Source: Frigoriglobus tundricola
GTDB taxonomy: Bacteria; Planctomycetota; Planctomycetia; Gemmatales; Gemmataceae
Length of the DNA: 64,000 nt
Direction of reading: 5' to 3'
NCBI RefSeq assembly: GCF_013128195.2
Contig: NZ_CP053452.2
Span: forward strand, 6,882,001 to 6,946,000
In this document: positions 8,169-16,649 of the stretch, one piece after another
Layout of the letters: each line of letters starts with the position of its first letter
How positions within the stretch are numbered: position 1 is the first letter of the stretch
Position numbers and translations under genes: made by a program
Notes under the pieces: model-generated
The model's input: only the letters and a program-made list of their open reading frames with translations
Told to the model about the DNA's origin: nothing
Database searches by the model: none

Positions 8169-8885
8169 TTGCCGGCCCGCGGGGCCGCACTGCTCACCGC
8201 TGTTGCCACGGTCGCGCTCGGGCTGCTGGCGCTGGCCCGGCTCCTCCCGTTCGAGATCGAGCGGGCCGCGTTCCTCGTCGGGGGGATGCGGACGGCCCTC
8301 TGTGCGGCCGGTATTTTTTTGCTCGGCGTGGTGTGGGGCGTCCCCGGGCGCGGCACCAGTTCCTCGTTCCTGTTCACACTCGCCGGGGTGGCGCTCGTCG
8401 TTATCGGGATCGAAGGCAGCGGGCGCCTCTGGTGGCGGTCCGCACCGGGCACCTGGGACCGCACGGTTGGGCCCCTCGGGACGCTCGTGCAATCGAGTTC
8501 GGTGACCTGCGCGCCGACCGCGGCGGCCATGCTCCTCCACCGGGTCGGCATCGTGGCGGGGGAGGGAGAAATGGCGTACCACGCGGGCACCTCGCCGATC
8601 GGGTCCGAGCCGGCAGGCGTCATCCGCGCGCTGGAGGCGAAAGCGGAGCCGCACGGCTGGCGCGTCGCGGCCCGCCGGACGACGTACGACGAGTGCATCG
8701 GGAGCGGGCCGTTTCTGGCGCACGTCCGGGAAGGGTTTCTCGGCCACGCGCTGACGGTGATCGCCGTGACGCCGGAGGGCGTCGAGGTGCTCGATCCGGC
8801 GGACGGGCTCAGGCATGCGATTCCGCGGCCGCGGTTCGAGTCGGACTGGGACGGGGTCGCGGTCCACCTGGTTCGGGGGAACTGA
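8169..8885 (+). CDS. Membrane-anchored papain-like cysteine peptidase (C39-like)
   Basis: A 238-residue protein with three N-terminal hydrophobic helices (about 6-26, 37-57 and 63-81) and a soluble C-terminal domain. That domain has the layout of peptidase family C39: a catalytic-type Cys in SSVTCAPTAAAMLLHRVGI (about C115), a His in GHALTVIAVTPEGVEVLDPADG (about H193) and the following Asp. C39 domains normally process bacteriocin leaders, but no transporter or double-glycine peptide is next to it, so the substrate is unknown. The TTG start is uncertain, because the reading frame continues upstream past one TGA into another hydrophobic helix. It diverges from the Tex gene. Confidence 0.6.
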   Translation: MPARGAALLTAVATVALGLLALARLLPFEIERAAFLVGGMRTALCAAGIFLLGVVWGVPGRGTSSSFLFTLAGVALVVIGIEGSGRLWWRSAPGTWDRTVGPLGTLVQSSSVTCAPTAAAMLLHRVGIVAGEGEMAYHAGTSPIGSEPAGVIRALEAKAEPHGWRVAARRTTYDECIGSGPFLAHVREGFLGHALTVIAVTPEGVEVLDPADGLRHAIPRPRFESDWDGVAVHLVRGN

Positions 8886-8976
8886 GCCGCGCCGCGTGAT
8901 TTCACGATCGCGCGCGACCGCATTTGAAACGTTCCTTTTGACGCCCGCGACGGTGCAGACACCGGCCGGTGCGGCG

Positions 8977-9729
8977 CTACACTTTGCCCAGCAGGTCCGC
9001 GAGGACGTTGTCCTTCGGGTAGCTGTGGCCGAGGTGCTGGCGGAACCCCTCCGCGTAGGCGACGCCCGCGGCCTTCCCCTGCGCGGCCCCCCACTCCTTC
9101 ATCGACTCCACCAGGTTGTCCACGCCGTGGTGCTTCCGCAGCCAGTTCCGCTGGCTCTCGTGGCACTCCAGCATCCGGGCCTTGTCCGCGATCACCGAAC
9201 TGATGTCGATGCGGAAGCCGGGCGTGATCGGCCGGCCGAACGCGTCGGCGCCTTCGAGCGGGTCGCAGTAGAACAGGTGCGGAATGTGCGCCAGCGGCGG
9301 GTGCAGGTGCCGGCCGTGCAGGAAGTTCGGGATCGGGGCCGCGAACGTCGCGGCCCGCACGAGCTTGCTGGTCTGCTCGTGGTCGAGGTGGTAGTCGTCC
9401 GGGCTGTGCGTGAACACCACCTGCGCCCCGACCGCGTTCAGCAGGCGGGCCACCTTTTCGAGCGCCGATTCGGTGTAGAACACGCGCAGGTCGCGCTCCT
9501 CGAGGCAGTGGTAGGTCGCGCCGATGGCGGCGGCGGCCGCCGCCCCTTCGGCGCGGCGGATGCGGGCGATCTCGTCGGGCGGGTACTCGACCGACCCGCA
9601 GTCGCCGGGGGTCATGGTGGCGACGTGGACCGCCCAGCCGTGCTCCCGGTGGAGCCGCACGAGCGTGCCCGCACAGAGGAACTCGGCGTCGTCGGGGTGG
9701 GCCAGGATCGCGATCGCGGTGCGTGTCAT
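8977..9729 (-). CDS. PIG-L family deacetylase
   Basis: A 250-residue LmbE-like zinc hydrolase, probably removing an N-acetyl group from a sugar or glycoside such as a GlcNAc conjugate (BshB/MshB type). The zinc motif AHPDDAEF lies at residues 10-17, and the second zinc ligand is in the HSPDDYHLDHEQT segment. The ATG at 9729 is chosen because it gives the normal start MTRTAIAILAHPDD. The frame stays open upstream to 9972, but those codons fall inside a large palindrome and have no protein-like character. No biosynthetic partner genes lie beside it. Confidence 0.85.
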   Translation of the reverse strand: MTRTAIAILAHPDDAEFLCAGTLVRLHREHGWAVHVATMTPGDCGSVEYPPDEIARIRRAEGAAAAAAIGATYHCLEERDLRVFYTESALEKVARLLNAVGAQVVFTHSPDDYHLDHEQTSKLVRAATFAAPIPNFLHGRHLHPPLAHIPHLFYCDPLEGADAFGRPITPGFRIDISSVIADKARMLECHESQRNWLRKHHGVDNLVESMKEWGAAQGKAAGVAYAEGFRQHLGHSYPKDNVLADLLGKV

Positions 9730-9814
9730 GAGCGGCGGCGGGGGGTAGTGGAGCCGGGGAAACAACGACAGGAGGCTGTTGTACTTGAGAACGGCCGGGG
9801 AGGAAGTGAGCCGG

Positions 9815-10003
9815 AGCCGGCTCCTGAGAGCCCGGGGCGACGCGGCTTGCGTCGCCCCGGGCTTCATACATGAACCCGGTGCGTCTGTCCGGTTTTCGGC
9901 TCGTGGCACAGGCTTTCGAGCCTGTGCTTCAAGGCACACAGGCTCGAAAGCCTGTGCCACGAAAACCGACACGCTCAGCGGGTTCGTGTATCAGGAGCCG
10001 GCT
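9815..10003. repeat. Large nested palindrome
   Basis: The core arms 9902-9926 and 9937-9961 (CGTGGCACAGGCTTTCGAGC...) are a perfect 25-bp inverted repeat, and CACAGGCTTTCGAGCCTGTG is itself palindromic. Outside this the arms continue imperfectly (ATACATGAACCC/GGGTTCGTGTAT), and the outermost AGCCGGCTCCTGA (9815-9827) pairs perfectly with 9991-10003. An independent hairpin, CCCGGGGCGACGC/GCGTCGCCCCGGG, sits at 9831-9861. The rest of the 9730-10110 gap shows no gene. One arm of the same core recurs at 14881-14910. Confidence 0.85.
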
Positions 10004-10110
10004 ACAGAAGAAGTGCCCGCACCGATCCGCACGGGCGTGCATGAGACGAGGGGGGTCGTCGGGCGCCCGGCGCACCCGACGCCCCCTCGTCTCCGCCCGG
10101 GTTCGACCTG

Positions 10111-12249
10111 TTACTGCCCGGGCCGGGGGCGGGGCTGGGGCTGGGGCGGCGGGCCGCCTCCCGGAGGGTTGGGCGACGGGGGCGGGGCCGCCTGGCGCCG
10201 CGACAGGCCCTGCCTGGCCCGGACGGACTCCTTGATGTCCTCCGGCACCCACGGGCTGCCGTCCCGGGCGAGCGTGCCGACGAACGGCGAGGAGAAGTCG
10301 GCGCCGGCCACGTTATCGACGATGTACCACTTGATCCCCTCCTTGTTGGCGGTGGACCACAGCGGGTCGGCCACGACGTTCTCGCGCGGGAACGGCAGGG
10401 TGAGGAAGGGGACCACGCCGTGCGCGGCGGCGGCGATCTGGTTGGCCCGGTCCCACACCCGCTTGTCGTGCTCCACCAGGAGCCGCTGGTACGCCAGCTC
10501 GTACTCGAACGTCTCCTCCTGCACCCGGTCGCCGCGGTCGGGCGGCGGGAGGCGGTGGAAGTTCGGGTTGTCCGTCAGCACCTTCTTCCACTGGTCCAGG
10601 CCGTCCTTGTACAGGCCGATCGCCTTGCCGGAGTCGCCCAGCTTGCGGGCCTGCTCGGCCTGCCAGAGGGTCTTCCGCGCCCGCACGGTGGCCGCCTGGG
10701 CCTCGCCCTCCGCGCTGGCCAGGAAGTTGGCGAAGTTGGTCACCGACCGTTGCGTGCCGTAGTACTGGATCGCCTGGGCCGCCAGGAACCGGCGGCGGGC
10801 CGGGGAGGACTCGGGCTCGGCCCCGGACTCGTCCGGCGGCGGGGCCGCGGTGCCGGCCAGCAGCCGGAGCGACGCGAACCGCTCCGGCGACATCGTCAGG
10901 GCGTAGTCCTTGCCGTGCTGGCGCCACAGCTCGGCCGCCTTCTGCCACTCGATCAGCGACCACGCGCGGCCGGCGCCGACCACCACGCCCTCGGGCCGGT
11001 TGGGGAACCAGCCCTCGACGCGCCACCCGTCGGCGTCGAACCAGCCCTCCTTTTGCTCGAGCTCCGCGATGTAGCTCTGCGCCCGGGGCGTGCCCTGGCG
11101 GAAGATGATCATCATCGGCAGCCGGGGCACGCGGTGCTTGGCCGGGTCGTGCCCGCCCGTGCCGGGCGGCGGGGTGGGGCCGGGGAGCGGCTCGCCCTGG
11201 TCGTCCGTCAGCGGCGGCGGGAGCAGCAGGAGCGAGTAGTTGAACCAGGCGCGGGCGGCCTTGAACCCGGAGAAGTAGCCGACCACCGGGGCGAAGTCGT
11301 CGGGCGTGGCGACGGCCGGGTGGCCCTCGTTCGGCCCCTCGTTGAACTGCGGCGGCAGGACCGGGAACTGCTTGTCCGCGTCCGCCAGGTCGTCGGTCAG
11401 CCCCTTGTACCGGCTCGGCACCTCGCGGTTGTCCTGGAGGAACCGGAGCACGTCCTCCGGGGCCGGCGCGCGGAGCTTCTCCTTGGCCCGCTTGTCCTGG
11501 GGGCCGGAGTCGTCGCCCCGGAGCCGCCGCACGAGGTGCGGGTTCTTCTCACAGAACTTGCGGAACTCCTCGAGGTTCACCTCGTTGGTGGCCGGGTTCC
11601 GCAGGTTCGCCGGGTTCCGCTGGCTCGGGGGGATGCAGCTCAGGTCGAACAGGCACCGGAGCGTGTCCACCTGGTCGGACACGCCGAACTTGTTCTGGTA
11701 GTAGAACGCGATCTGGTACCGCATGTCCGGCGACCGCTTGTTCCGCCGCTCGCCCTCGGCCAGGAGCTGGATGCCGCGGACGATGTAGAAGAACATGTCG
11801 CCGCTGCCGTGCATCTCGACGGACACGTTGTACGCGATGTTCCAGCTCTGGAAGATCCACGGCGTGATGAAGTTCGGCTGCAGCTTGGTCACCGCGCCGA
11901 CCAGCGCCTCGAACTCGTGGAAGTCGTTCCGCTTCTGCTTCTCGATCGCGGCCTGCCACAGCATCGTGACCGCGATCCCGCGGGACCCGGTCAGGGCCAG
12001 CCGCAGCGCGCTGCCGCTCACCTCGGCCTCGCTCTCGGTCGGGTCCGATTCCCACACCTCGAGCCGCTGCGCCTGGCTCTGGATCGTGTGGTTGGCGGCC
12101 CACCGGAACGGCTGCGCCGCGCTGGCCGCGGAGGCGCCCAGCGGCACCGGGATCGTCCCCCGCCACACCATGCTGGCCGTGAACAGGACCAGGATCGCGG
12201 CGAAGTAGATCGCCTTGCGGACCATTGATGCGCGCTGCAGAGGGTTCAT
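10111..12249 (-). CDS. Large membrane-anchored accessory protein of an ABC-2 operon
   Basis: I do not recognise a named family. The 712-residue protein has one N-terminal helix (about 10-27, AIYFAAILVLFTASMVW) and a long extracytoplasmic or periplasmic part rich in aromatic and charged residues. Segments such as LRLALTGSRGIAVTMLWQAA and FEALVGAVTKLQPNFITPWI resemble TPR-type helical pairs. The last 50 residues are Pro/Gln-rich (PPPSPNPPGGGPPPQPQ). It is the last gene of a minus-strand set after an ABC ATPase and a large ABC-2 permease, separated from the permease by a purine-rich spacer, which suggests a partner of that exporter. The start at 12249 is chosen over 12261 because it avoids a weak MGWA extension. 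Confidence 0.6.
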   Translation of the reverse strand: MNPLQRASMVRKAIYFAAILVLFTASMVWRGTIPVPLGASAASAAQPFRWAANHTIQSQAQRLEVWESDPTESEAEVSGSALRLALTGSRGIAVTMLWQAAIEKQKRNDFHEFEALVGAVTKLQPNFITPWIFQSWNIAYNVSVEMHGSGDMFFYIVRGIQLLAEGERRNKRSPDMRYQIAFYYQNKFGVSDQVDTLRCLFDLSCIPPSQRNPANLRNPATNEVNLEEFRKFCEKNPHLVRRLRGDDSGPQDKRAKEKLRAPAPEDVLRFLQDNREVPSRYKGLTDDLADADKQFPVLPPQFNEGPNEGHPAVATPDDFAPVVGYFSGFKAARAWFNYSLLLLPPPLTDDQGEPLPGPTPPPGTGGHDPAKHRVPRLPMMIIFRQGTPRAQSYIAELEQKEGWFDADGWRVEGWFPNRPEGVVVGAGRAWSLIEWQKAAELWRQHGKDYALTMSPERFASLRLLAGTAAPPPDESGAEPESSPARRRFLAAQAIQYYGTQRSVTNFANFLASAEGEAQAATVRARKTLWQAEQARKLGDSGKAIGLYKDGLDQWKKVLTDNPNFHRLPPPDRGDRVQEETFEYELAYQRLLVEHDKRVWDRANQIAAAAHGVVPFLTLPFPRENVVADPLWSTANKEGIKWYIVDNVAGADFSSPFVGTLARDGSPWVPEDIKESVRARQGLSRRQAAPPPSPNPPGGGPPPQPQPRPRPGQ

Positions 12250-12261
12250 CGCCCAACCCAC

Positions 12262-12400
12262 CAGAGGACAGAGGACAGAGAGCAGAGGACAAAGAGCCAG
12301 AGAGCAGATAGCAGAGAGCCAGAGGACAGAGAGCCGCAGGCAGGGACCAGAGGACCAAGAGACAAAAGTCAGCGGGTAAGTCTGTCTGTCCTCTGCCTTC
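12262..12400. repeat. Purine-rich degenerate repeat tract
   Basis: Between the permease and accessory genes the plus strand reads as irregular copies of AGAGGACAGAGAGCAG-like text over about 110 bases, followed by a pyrimidine-rich stretch (GTCTGTCCTCTGCCTTCTGTCC) that can pair back with it. Composition is quite unlike the flanking genes. It may form a long imperfect hairpin in the operon mRNA. Confidence 0.7.
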
Positions 12401-12408
12401 TGTCCCTC

Positions 12409-14697
12409 TTAGGCCGCCACTTCCCGCGACTTCATCAGGTAGTAGCCGAACACGGCCCACGGCAACAGGTAGCCGAGCGTCACGAGCAGGTTCACCACCA
12501 GGTACTCGGTGTTCACGTTGAACCCCTCGGACACGAAGTGGCTCCAGCTGAACGAATCGACGTCGGGGATCATGTTCTGGACCCGGCGGATGACCCAGGC
12601 CCAGGACTTGTCGCCGAACAGCAGCGCCCGGGTGCTCGCCGAGTCGGCCAGCGGGGCCGTGGGCTGTTCGGCCTTCACCAGTTGCGACATGCTCTGGAAC
12701 GGGCCGCCGCCGGTGCTCCGGTTGTTCGCGAGCTCGTTCAGGTGCTGGGTGAAGAACCCGACGATGAAGATGAAGCAGGTCACGAGCAGGGTGAGCACGC
12801 CGCTCATGTACGTGCTGATGGCCACGGCCAGCCCGATCACGATGCACAGCCGGCACCACAACCCGACCATGCCCTTGAGGTAGTTGTACCAGTACGGCAT
12901 CTGGTTCTGGAGCAGGTACAGGTCCGGTTCGGCGGCGCCGAGGAGCTGCCCCTCGCTCTCGCACTTCACGAACACCGAGAGCCGCGGGAGCGGGTTCCCG
13001 GCGGCGTCCTTCACGGGGTCGCCCCGGAGCGCGTTGCGGAACAGGCCGGCGGGCACCTCGACGCCCATCACCTGGTAGTCGAACACCTCCTTGCCGCCGA
13101 TCTCGTAGAACCCGAACTCCTCGGTGAGCTGGTTCACCTTGTCCCACACCGGCTTGTTGTCGGGCCGGGCGGCGGCCAGGTTGAGCACGTCGATCCCCTG
13201 GGCCTTGTACTCCTCGATCCGCTTCCGGTACTCCCGCTCGCGGTCCTTCAGCACCCACTGCCACTCGGCGCCCTCGGCCCGGCTCGGCTGCCGCAGCGGC
13301 GCGTTGTGGGTGGCGAACTGGAACTTGACGAACACGCCCTTGTTCTGCTCGCCCTTGGTCATGCGGTAGATGTCGAAGGTGAACTCGACCGGGACGCGGT
13401 CGCCCGCCGCCCGCGCGAGGTCGCTCGGCAGGTCGGGGAACCGCCAGATGGCCCGCTGGGGCGATTCGCCGGACCCGGCGATGTACCGCCGGTAGTCGAA
13501 CTCGCGGCCCACGTTCGTGCCCGTGAACTCCTTCCGGTCGCTCCGCTCGGCCCCGACGATGCTCCGGAACTCCAGGTGCCCGCGGTACGGCATCCGCGCC
13601 TTGTACGTCTCCTCCTTCGCCTTGTCCGAGATGCTGGTGTTCATCACCAGCACCAGGCTCACCCCGGTCAGCCCGAGGAGCACGAGCGTCATGAGCGCGA
13701 GGTACCCGAAGAACCGGCCCAGGACGATCTCGAACCGCAGCACCGGCTTGGACACGACGGTGAAGATGTTCAGGTTCTTGATGTCGTTGGGGATGCCCAT
13801 CGACGAGAGCAGGACGGCCAGGATCAGCGTCAGGAGGCTCAGCACCAGGGTGACGAACACGGTCGTGGTCCGCAACTCGTCGGCCGCCTTGCCGGTGTAG
13901 AACCACTGGAGCGGGAAGAGGAACGGCAGGAACACGATGAGGAACAGCCAGAGCACCTGGCTGCGGACGGCCTCCTTGAAGCTCAACTTGGCGATGGCCC
14001 ACACCGGCCCCTCGGCCTCGAACATCAGCAGGAGGAACAGGGCGCACACGAGCACCCCGACGCCGACCAGGAGCACCCCGGTCCAGATGTCGAGCAGCTT
14101 GGGCACGCCGACGGCGTACAGGAGCGCGCCGAACGCCGCGTACAGCACGAGCCCCGCGACGACGACGGTCAGGCGGCCCGGGGTGAGCAGGTCCGCGCCC
14201 GCCGCCGCGACGCTGCGGGCGAACCGGCGGGCCCCGGACGACCCGAACGACACGTTCCGCCGCAGGATCGTCCACACGTCGCGGGCGAACGGTTCGCCGA
14301 TGGCGAGCAGCGCGAACAGCCCGGCGACGGTGAGCAGCAGCGGTTGCAGCTCCTTGTGCCACGTCGGCGGGTCGAGCTTCGCCAGGTCGCCGGCCTGGAG
14401 CGGCGGCTTGGGCGGCAGGGCGCCCTTGCCCATGATGATCAGCCCGAGCAGGCCCGCGTAGCACACCAGGCTGATGCCGCCCATCAGCAGCATCCACCGG
14501 GACACCGGCACGCGGATCTTCTCGGACTGCGACTTGTCGGTGGGGGTGGACAGGGCGTACAGCAGGTACGCGATCAGCCCGACGGCCGCGAACCCGCCGG
14601 CGTCTTGCAGCCAGGCCTGCAGGAGCCCGGGCACCTGCGCGTACCCGAACGGTTCGCCCTGGTCCAGTTGGAGAATGCCAAACAGCGCCGACGTCAT
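12409..14697 (-). CDS. ABC-2 type transporter permease
   Basis: A 762-residue inner-membrane protein with about ten hydrophobic helices, arranged as an N-terminal group, a central ABC-2 block (LSFKEAVRSQVLWLFLIVFL, then TTTVFVTLVLSLLTLILAVL and a LSSMGIPNDIKNLNIFTVVS loop) and a C-terminal group. The motif KNLNIFTVVSKPVLRFEIVLG is typical of planctomycete ABC-2 permeases. A soluble loop of roughly 250 residues follows helix seven. The ATG at 14697 gives MTSALFGILQLDQGE; the 71 codons before it in the same frame fall in repeat DNA and look non-coding. It probably works with the ATPase encoded just upstream. Confidence 0.82.
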   Translation of the reverse strand: MTSALFGILQLDQGEPFGYAQVPGLLQAWLQDAGGFAAVGLIAYLLYALSTPTDKSQSEKIRVPVSRWMLLMGGISLVCYAGLLGLIIMGKGALPPKPPLQAGDLAKLDPPTWHKELQPLLLTVAGLFALLAIGEPFARDVWTILRRNVSFGSSGARRFARSVAAAGADLLTPGRLTVVVAGLVLYAAFGALLYAVGVPKLLDIWTGVLLVGVGVLVCALFLLLMFEAEGPVWAIAKLSFKEAVRSQVLWLFLIVFLPFLFPLQWFYTGKAADELRTTTVFVTLVLSLLTLILAVLLSSMGIPNDIKNLNIFTVVSKPVLRFEIVLGRFFGYLALMTLVLLGLTGVSLVLVMNTSISDKAKEETYKARMPYRGHLEFRSIVGAERSDRKEFTGTNVGREFDYRRYIAGSGESPQRAIWRFPDLPSDLARAAGDRVPVEFTFDIYRMTKGEQNKGVFVKFQFATHNAPLRQPSRAEGAEWQWVLKDREREYRKRIEEYKAQGIDVLNLAAARPDNKPVWDKVNQLTEEFGFYEIGGKEVFDYQVMGVEVPAGLFRNALRGDPVKDAAGNPLPRLSVFVKCESEGQLLGAAEPDLYLLQNQMPYWYNYLKGMVGLWCRLCIVIGLAVAISTYMSGVLTLLVTCFIFIVGFFTQHLNELANNRSTGGGPFQSMSQLVKAEQPTAPLADSASTRALLFGDKSWAWVIRRVQNMIPDVDSFSWSHFVSEGFNVNTEYLVVNLLVTLGYLLPWAVFGYYLMKSREVAA

Positions 14698-15022
14698 CGG
14701 GGAACCCTTTGCACCCGGGTGTGAAACACTCGGCTGTGGCCGGTAGCCCTTTCGGGGCCGCAAAAAACGATCGAAACGGCAAGCGTCTGGGACCCGGAAC
14801 GGGTCGTCGGGAATCGCCGGGGGCGCCCCGGCTCCGGAGCCGACCGCGGCGTTCTGATCCGCGGCCCGATCGGGGCGGTCTTGAAGCACACGCTCGAACG
14901 CCTGTGCCACAAAAATCCGGCACCGTCAACCGGCCCGTGAATTCGCACGAGCGGACAGCACGTGTGGTGCCGGCTCGCGCGTGCTGGCGCGGCCCCGGCT
15001 CCTCTGCCCCACGCGCCGTTGA
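14698..15022. other. Intergenic region with repeat arm inside the ABC operon
   Basis: These 325 bases separate the ATPase and permease genes of one transcription direction. At 14881-14910 lies a single arm (TTGAAGCACACGCTCGAACG...) related to the core of the 9902-9961 palindrome. The remainder is GC-rich with short inverted segments, and I see no convincing gene. Confidence 0.6.
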
Positions 15023-15958
15023 TTACGCCGGGCGCCCGTTCGGGGCGGCCGCCGGGGCCGGCGTGCCGGTCTCGGGCGGCAGGTACCGCCGGCCGGGCCG
15101 GGCCTTCGACTCGTCGATGACCCGCAGGAACAGTTCTTCGAGCGTGCTGGACGGGTGGCCGATCGTTTCGATCGCGCCGCCGTGCTTCTTGAACACGGCC
15201 TCCAGATCGGCCTTCAGCTCCGGCGACTCCTTGACCCCGCTGGCCCGCACCTCGAGCCGGACGGCGTCCTCCACGAGCGTCGACACCTTGCCGAGCGTCT
15301 GGAGGTCGCCGTTGTAAAGGATCGCGATCCGGCCGCACACGTCCTGCACGTCCTCGAGGCGGTGCGAGCACATGAGGACGGTCTTGCCCTTCGCCTTGAG
15401 GTCGAGGATGAGGTCCTTCATCCACCGGGTGCCGAGCGGGTCGAGGCCGGAGGTCGGCTCGTCGAGGATCACGAGTTCGGGGTCGTTGATGAGCGCCTGC
15501 GCCAGCCCGATGCGCTGCCGCATGCCCTTCGAGTATTCCTTGAGGATGCGCTTCTTGTCGGCGGACAGGCCGACGCGGTCGATGAGTTCCGCGGCCCGCT
15601 TCTTGCGCGTGTCCGGGTCGATGTTGAACAGCCGGCCGTAGAAGTCGAGCGTTTCCTCGGCGTTGAGGAAGCGGTACAGGTACGACTCTTCGGGGAGGAA
15701 CCCGATCCGCTCGTTCTTCTCGACCTTCGCGGCCGGCTCGCCGAAGACGAACGCGTCGCCGCTGGTCGGGAACAGGAGGCCCAGGAGCAGCTTGATGGTG
15801 GTGGTCTTGCCGGACCCGTTCGGGCCGAGCAGGCCGAAGATCTCGCCGCGGTGGATCTTCAGGTCGAGGGCGTTGAGCGCGGTCTTCTTCTTGCGACCCC
15901 AGAAGTCGCGGTACACCTTGGTAAGGCTCCGGGTCTCGACGACGAGGTCTTCAGCCAT
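15023..15958 (-). CDS. ABC transporter ATP-binding protein
   Basis: A 311-residue ATPase of the ABC-2 exporter type. Walker A is [10 protein letters not shown] at about 44-53, the signature-like segment is [15 protein letters not shown], and Walker B is [14 protein letters not shown], followed by the H-loop MCSHRLEDV. The C-terminal 90 residues form the extra domain common in this class ([16 protein letters not shown]). It heads a minus-strand set with the permease at 12409-14697 and an anchored accessory protein. The exported substrate is not evident. The sequence [19 protein letters not shown] is close to planctomycete homologues in general layout. Confidence 0.9.
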   Translation of the reverse strand: MAEDLVVETRSLTKVYRDFWGRKKKTALNALDLKIHRGEIFGLLGPNGSGKTTTIKLLLGLLFPTSGDAFVFGEPAAKVEKNERIGFLPEESYLYRFLNAEETLDFYGRLFNIDPDTRKKRAAELIDRVGLSADKKRILKEYSKGMRQRIGLAQALINDPELVILDEPTSGLDPLGTRWMKDLILDLKAKGKTVLMCSHRLEDVQDVCGRIAILYNGDLQTLGKVSTLVEDAVRLEVRASGVKESPELKADLEAVFKKHGGAIETIGHPSSTLEELFLRVIDESKARPGRRYLPPETGTPAPAAAPNGRPA

Positions 15959-16038
15959 TGCACGCTCTCCGAAACCGCCGCGACACGCACTGATACGGGG
16001 GACAAAGGGTGTTACGCACGGGTCGGCGGGGCGGTTCG

Positions 16039-16092
16039 CCGGATATGGTAGGAACCTGGGGCGGGGTTCGCTCCGGTTCCTACCATATCCGG
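16039..16092. repeat. Perfect 18-bp inverted repeat upstream of the HEPN gene
   Basis: CCGGATATGGTAGGAACC at 16039-16056 and its exact complement at 16075-16092 flank an 18-base GC-rich loop. Outside, GGCGGTTC (16030) and GAACCGCC (ending 16113) continue the symmetry. It lies between divergent genes, about 150 bases before the HEPN start, so it could be an operator, a cruciform or a mobile-element relic. Confidence 0.8.
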
Positions 16093-16183
16093 CCGGTACG
16101 GTCGGAACCGCCGTTCCGCCTCATCGGGGGCAGCGGAACGGAGGTCCGCGGGCGGGGAAACCGCATCGCAAAGGCACGTACCT

Positions 16184-16191
16184 GATAAAAT
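16184..16191 (+). promoter_or_regulatory. Candidate extended -10 promoter of the HEPN gene
   Basis: TGATAAAAT is a TGn extended -10 with a five-of-six match to TATAAT, in an otherwise GC-rich region and 48 bases before the HEPN ATG. No good -35 is visible at the usual distance, which is tolerable for an extended -10. Confidence 0.35.
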
Positions 16192-16238
16192 CCGATTCAG
16201 GGCGGTCGGGATTTTCAATCGGAGCAGAGCGGCCGGAC

Positions 16239-16649
16239 ATGACCGCAGTCACATCGCGTGCCGACTTCGAGAAATTGATCGAGCTCCGAATGAAAGAGGC
16301 GAAGTTCCTTCTCGACCAGCACGCTTGGGACGGCGCTTACTATCTGGCCGGCTACGCGGTGGAGTTCGCACTGAAAGTCCGGATCATCTCCCAGTTGATG
16401 AAATCGGACAGTCTCCCCGAGAAGAAGTTCGCAGAAAATTTCTACAAACACGAGCTTACACTGCTTCGTAAATTGGCGGATTTGGACGACGAAATGGACA
16501 ACGACGCCGCGGTCCGCCCCCTGTGGGACGTTGTGAAGGACTGGAGCGAGCAGCGGCGCTACGAGATCGGCAGAAAAGAGCAGGAAGCCACGGACCTGTA
16601 CGACGCCATCGAAAAGGGGGTGCTGCCGTGGATCAAGGCACGCTGGTAG
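16239..16649 (+). CDS. HEPN domain protein
   Basis: A 136-residue helical protein. The hallmark HEPN segment DGAYYLAGYAVEFALKVRI lies at about 28-46, followed by KHELTLLRKLADL and, near the end, DWSEQRRYEIG, which matches the second HEPN helix pair. HEPN proteins are often RNA-cleaving toxins or partners of nucleotidyltransferases. The RNase form needs an Rx4-6H motif and I see none here, so it may be a non-catalytic or variant member. Its last 22 bases overlap the start of the next gene, which implies translational coupling. Codon use is less GC-biased (gaagttc, aaattg, tttgga) than its neighbours, which hints at later acquisition. Confidence 0.8.
   Translation: MTAVTSRADFEKLIELRMKEAKFLLDQHAWDGAYYLAGYAVEFALKVRIISQLMKSDSLPEKKFAENFYKHELTLLRKLADLDDEMDNDAAVRPLWDVVKDWSEQRRYEIGRKEQEATDLYDAIEKGVLPWIKARW

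Noticed and set aside
9730-9972. N-terminal extension of the PIG-L deacetylase
   Set aside because: The extension lies in the nested palindrome, and family proteins start at the MTRTAIAILAHPDD position.
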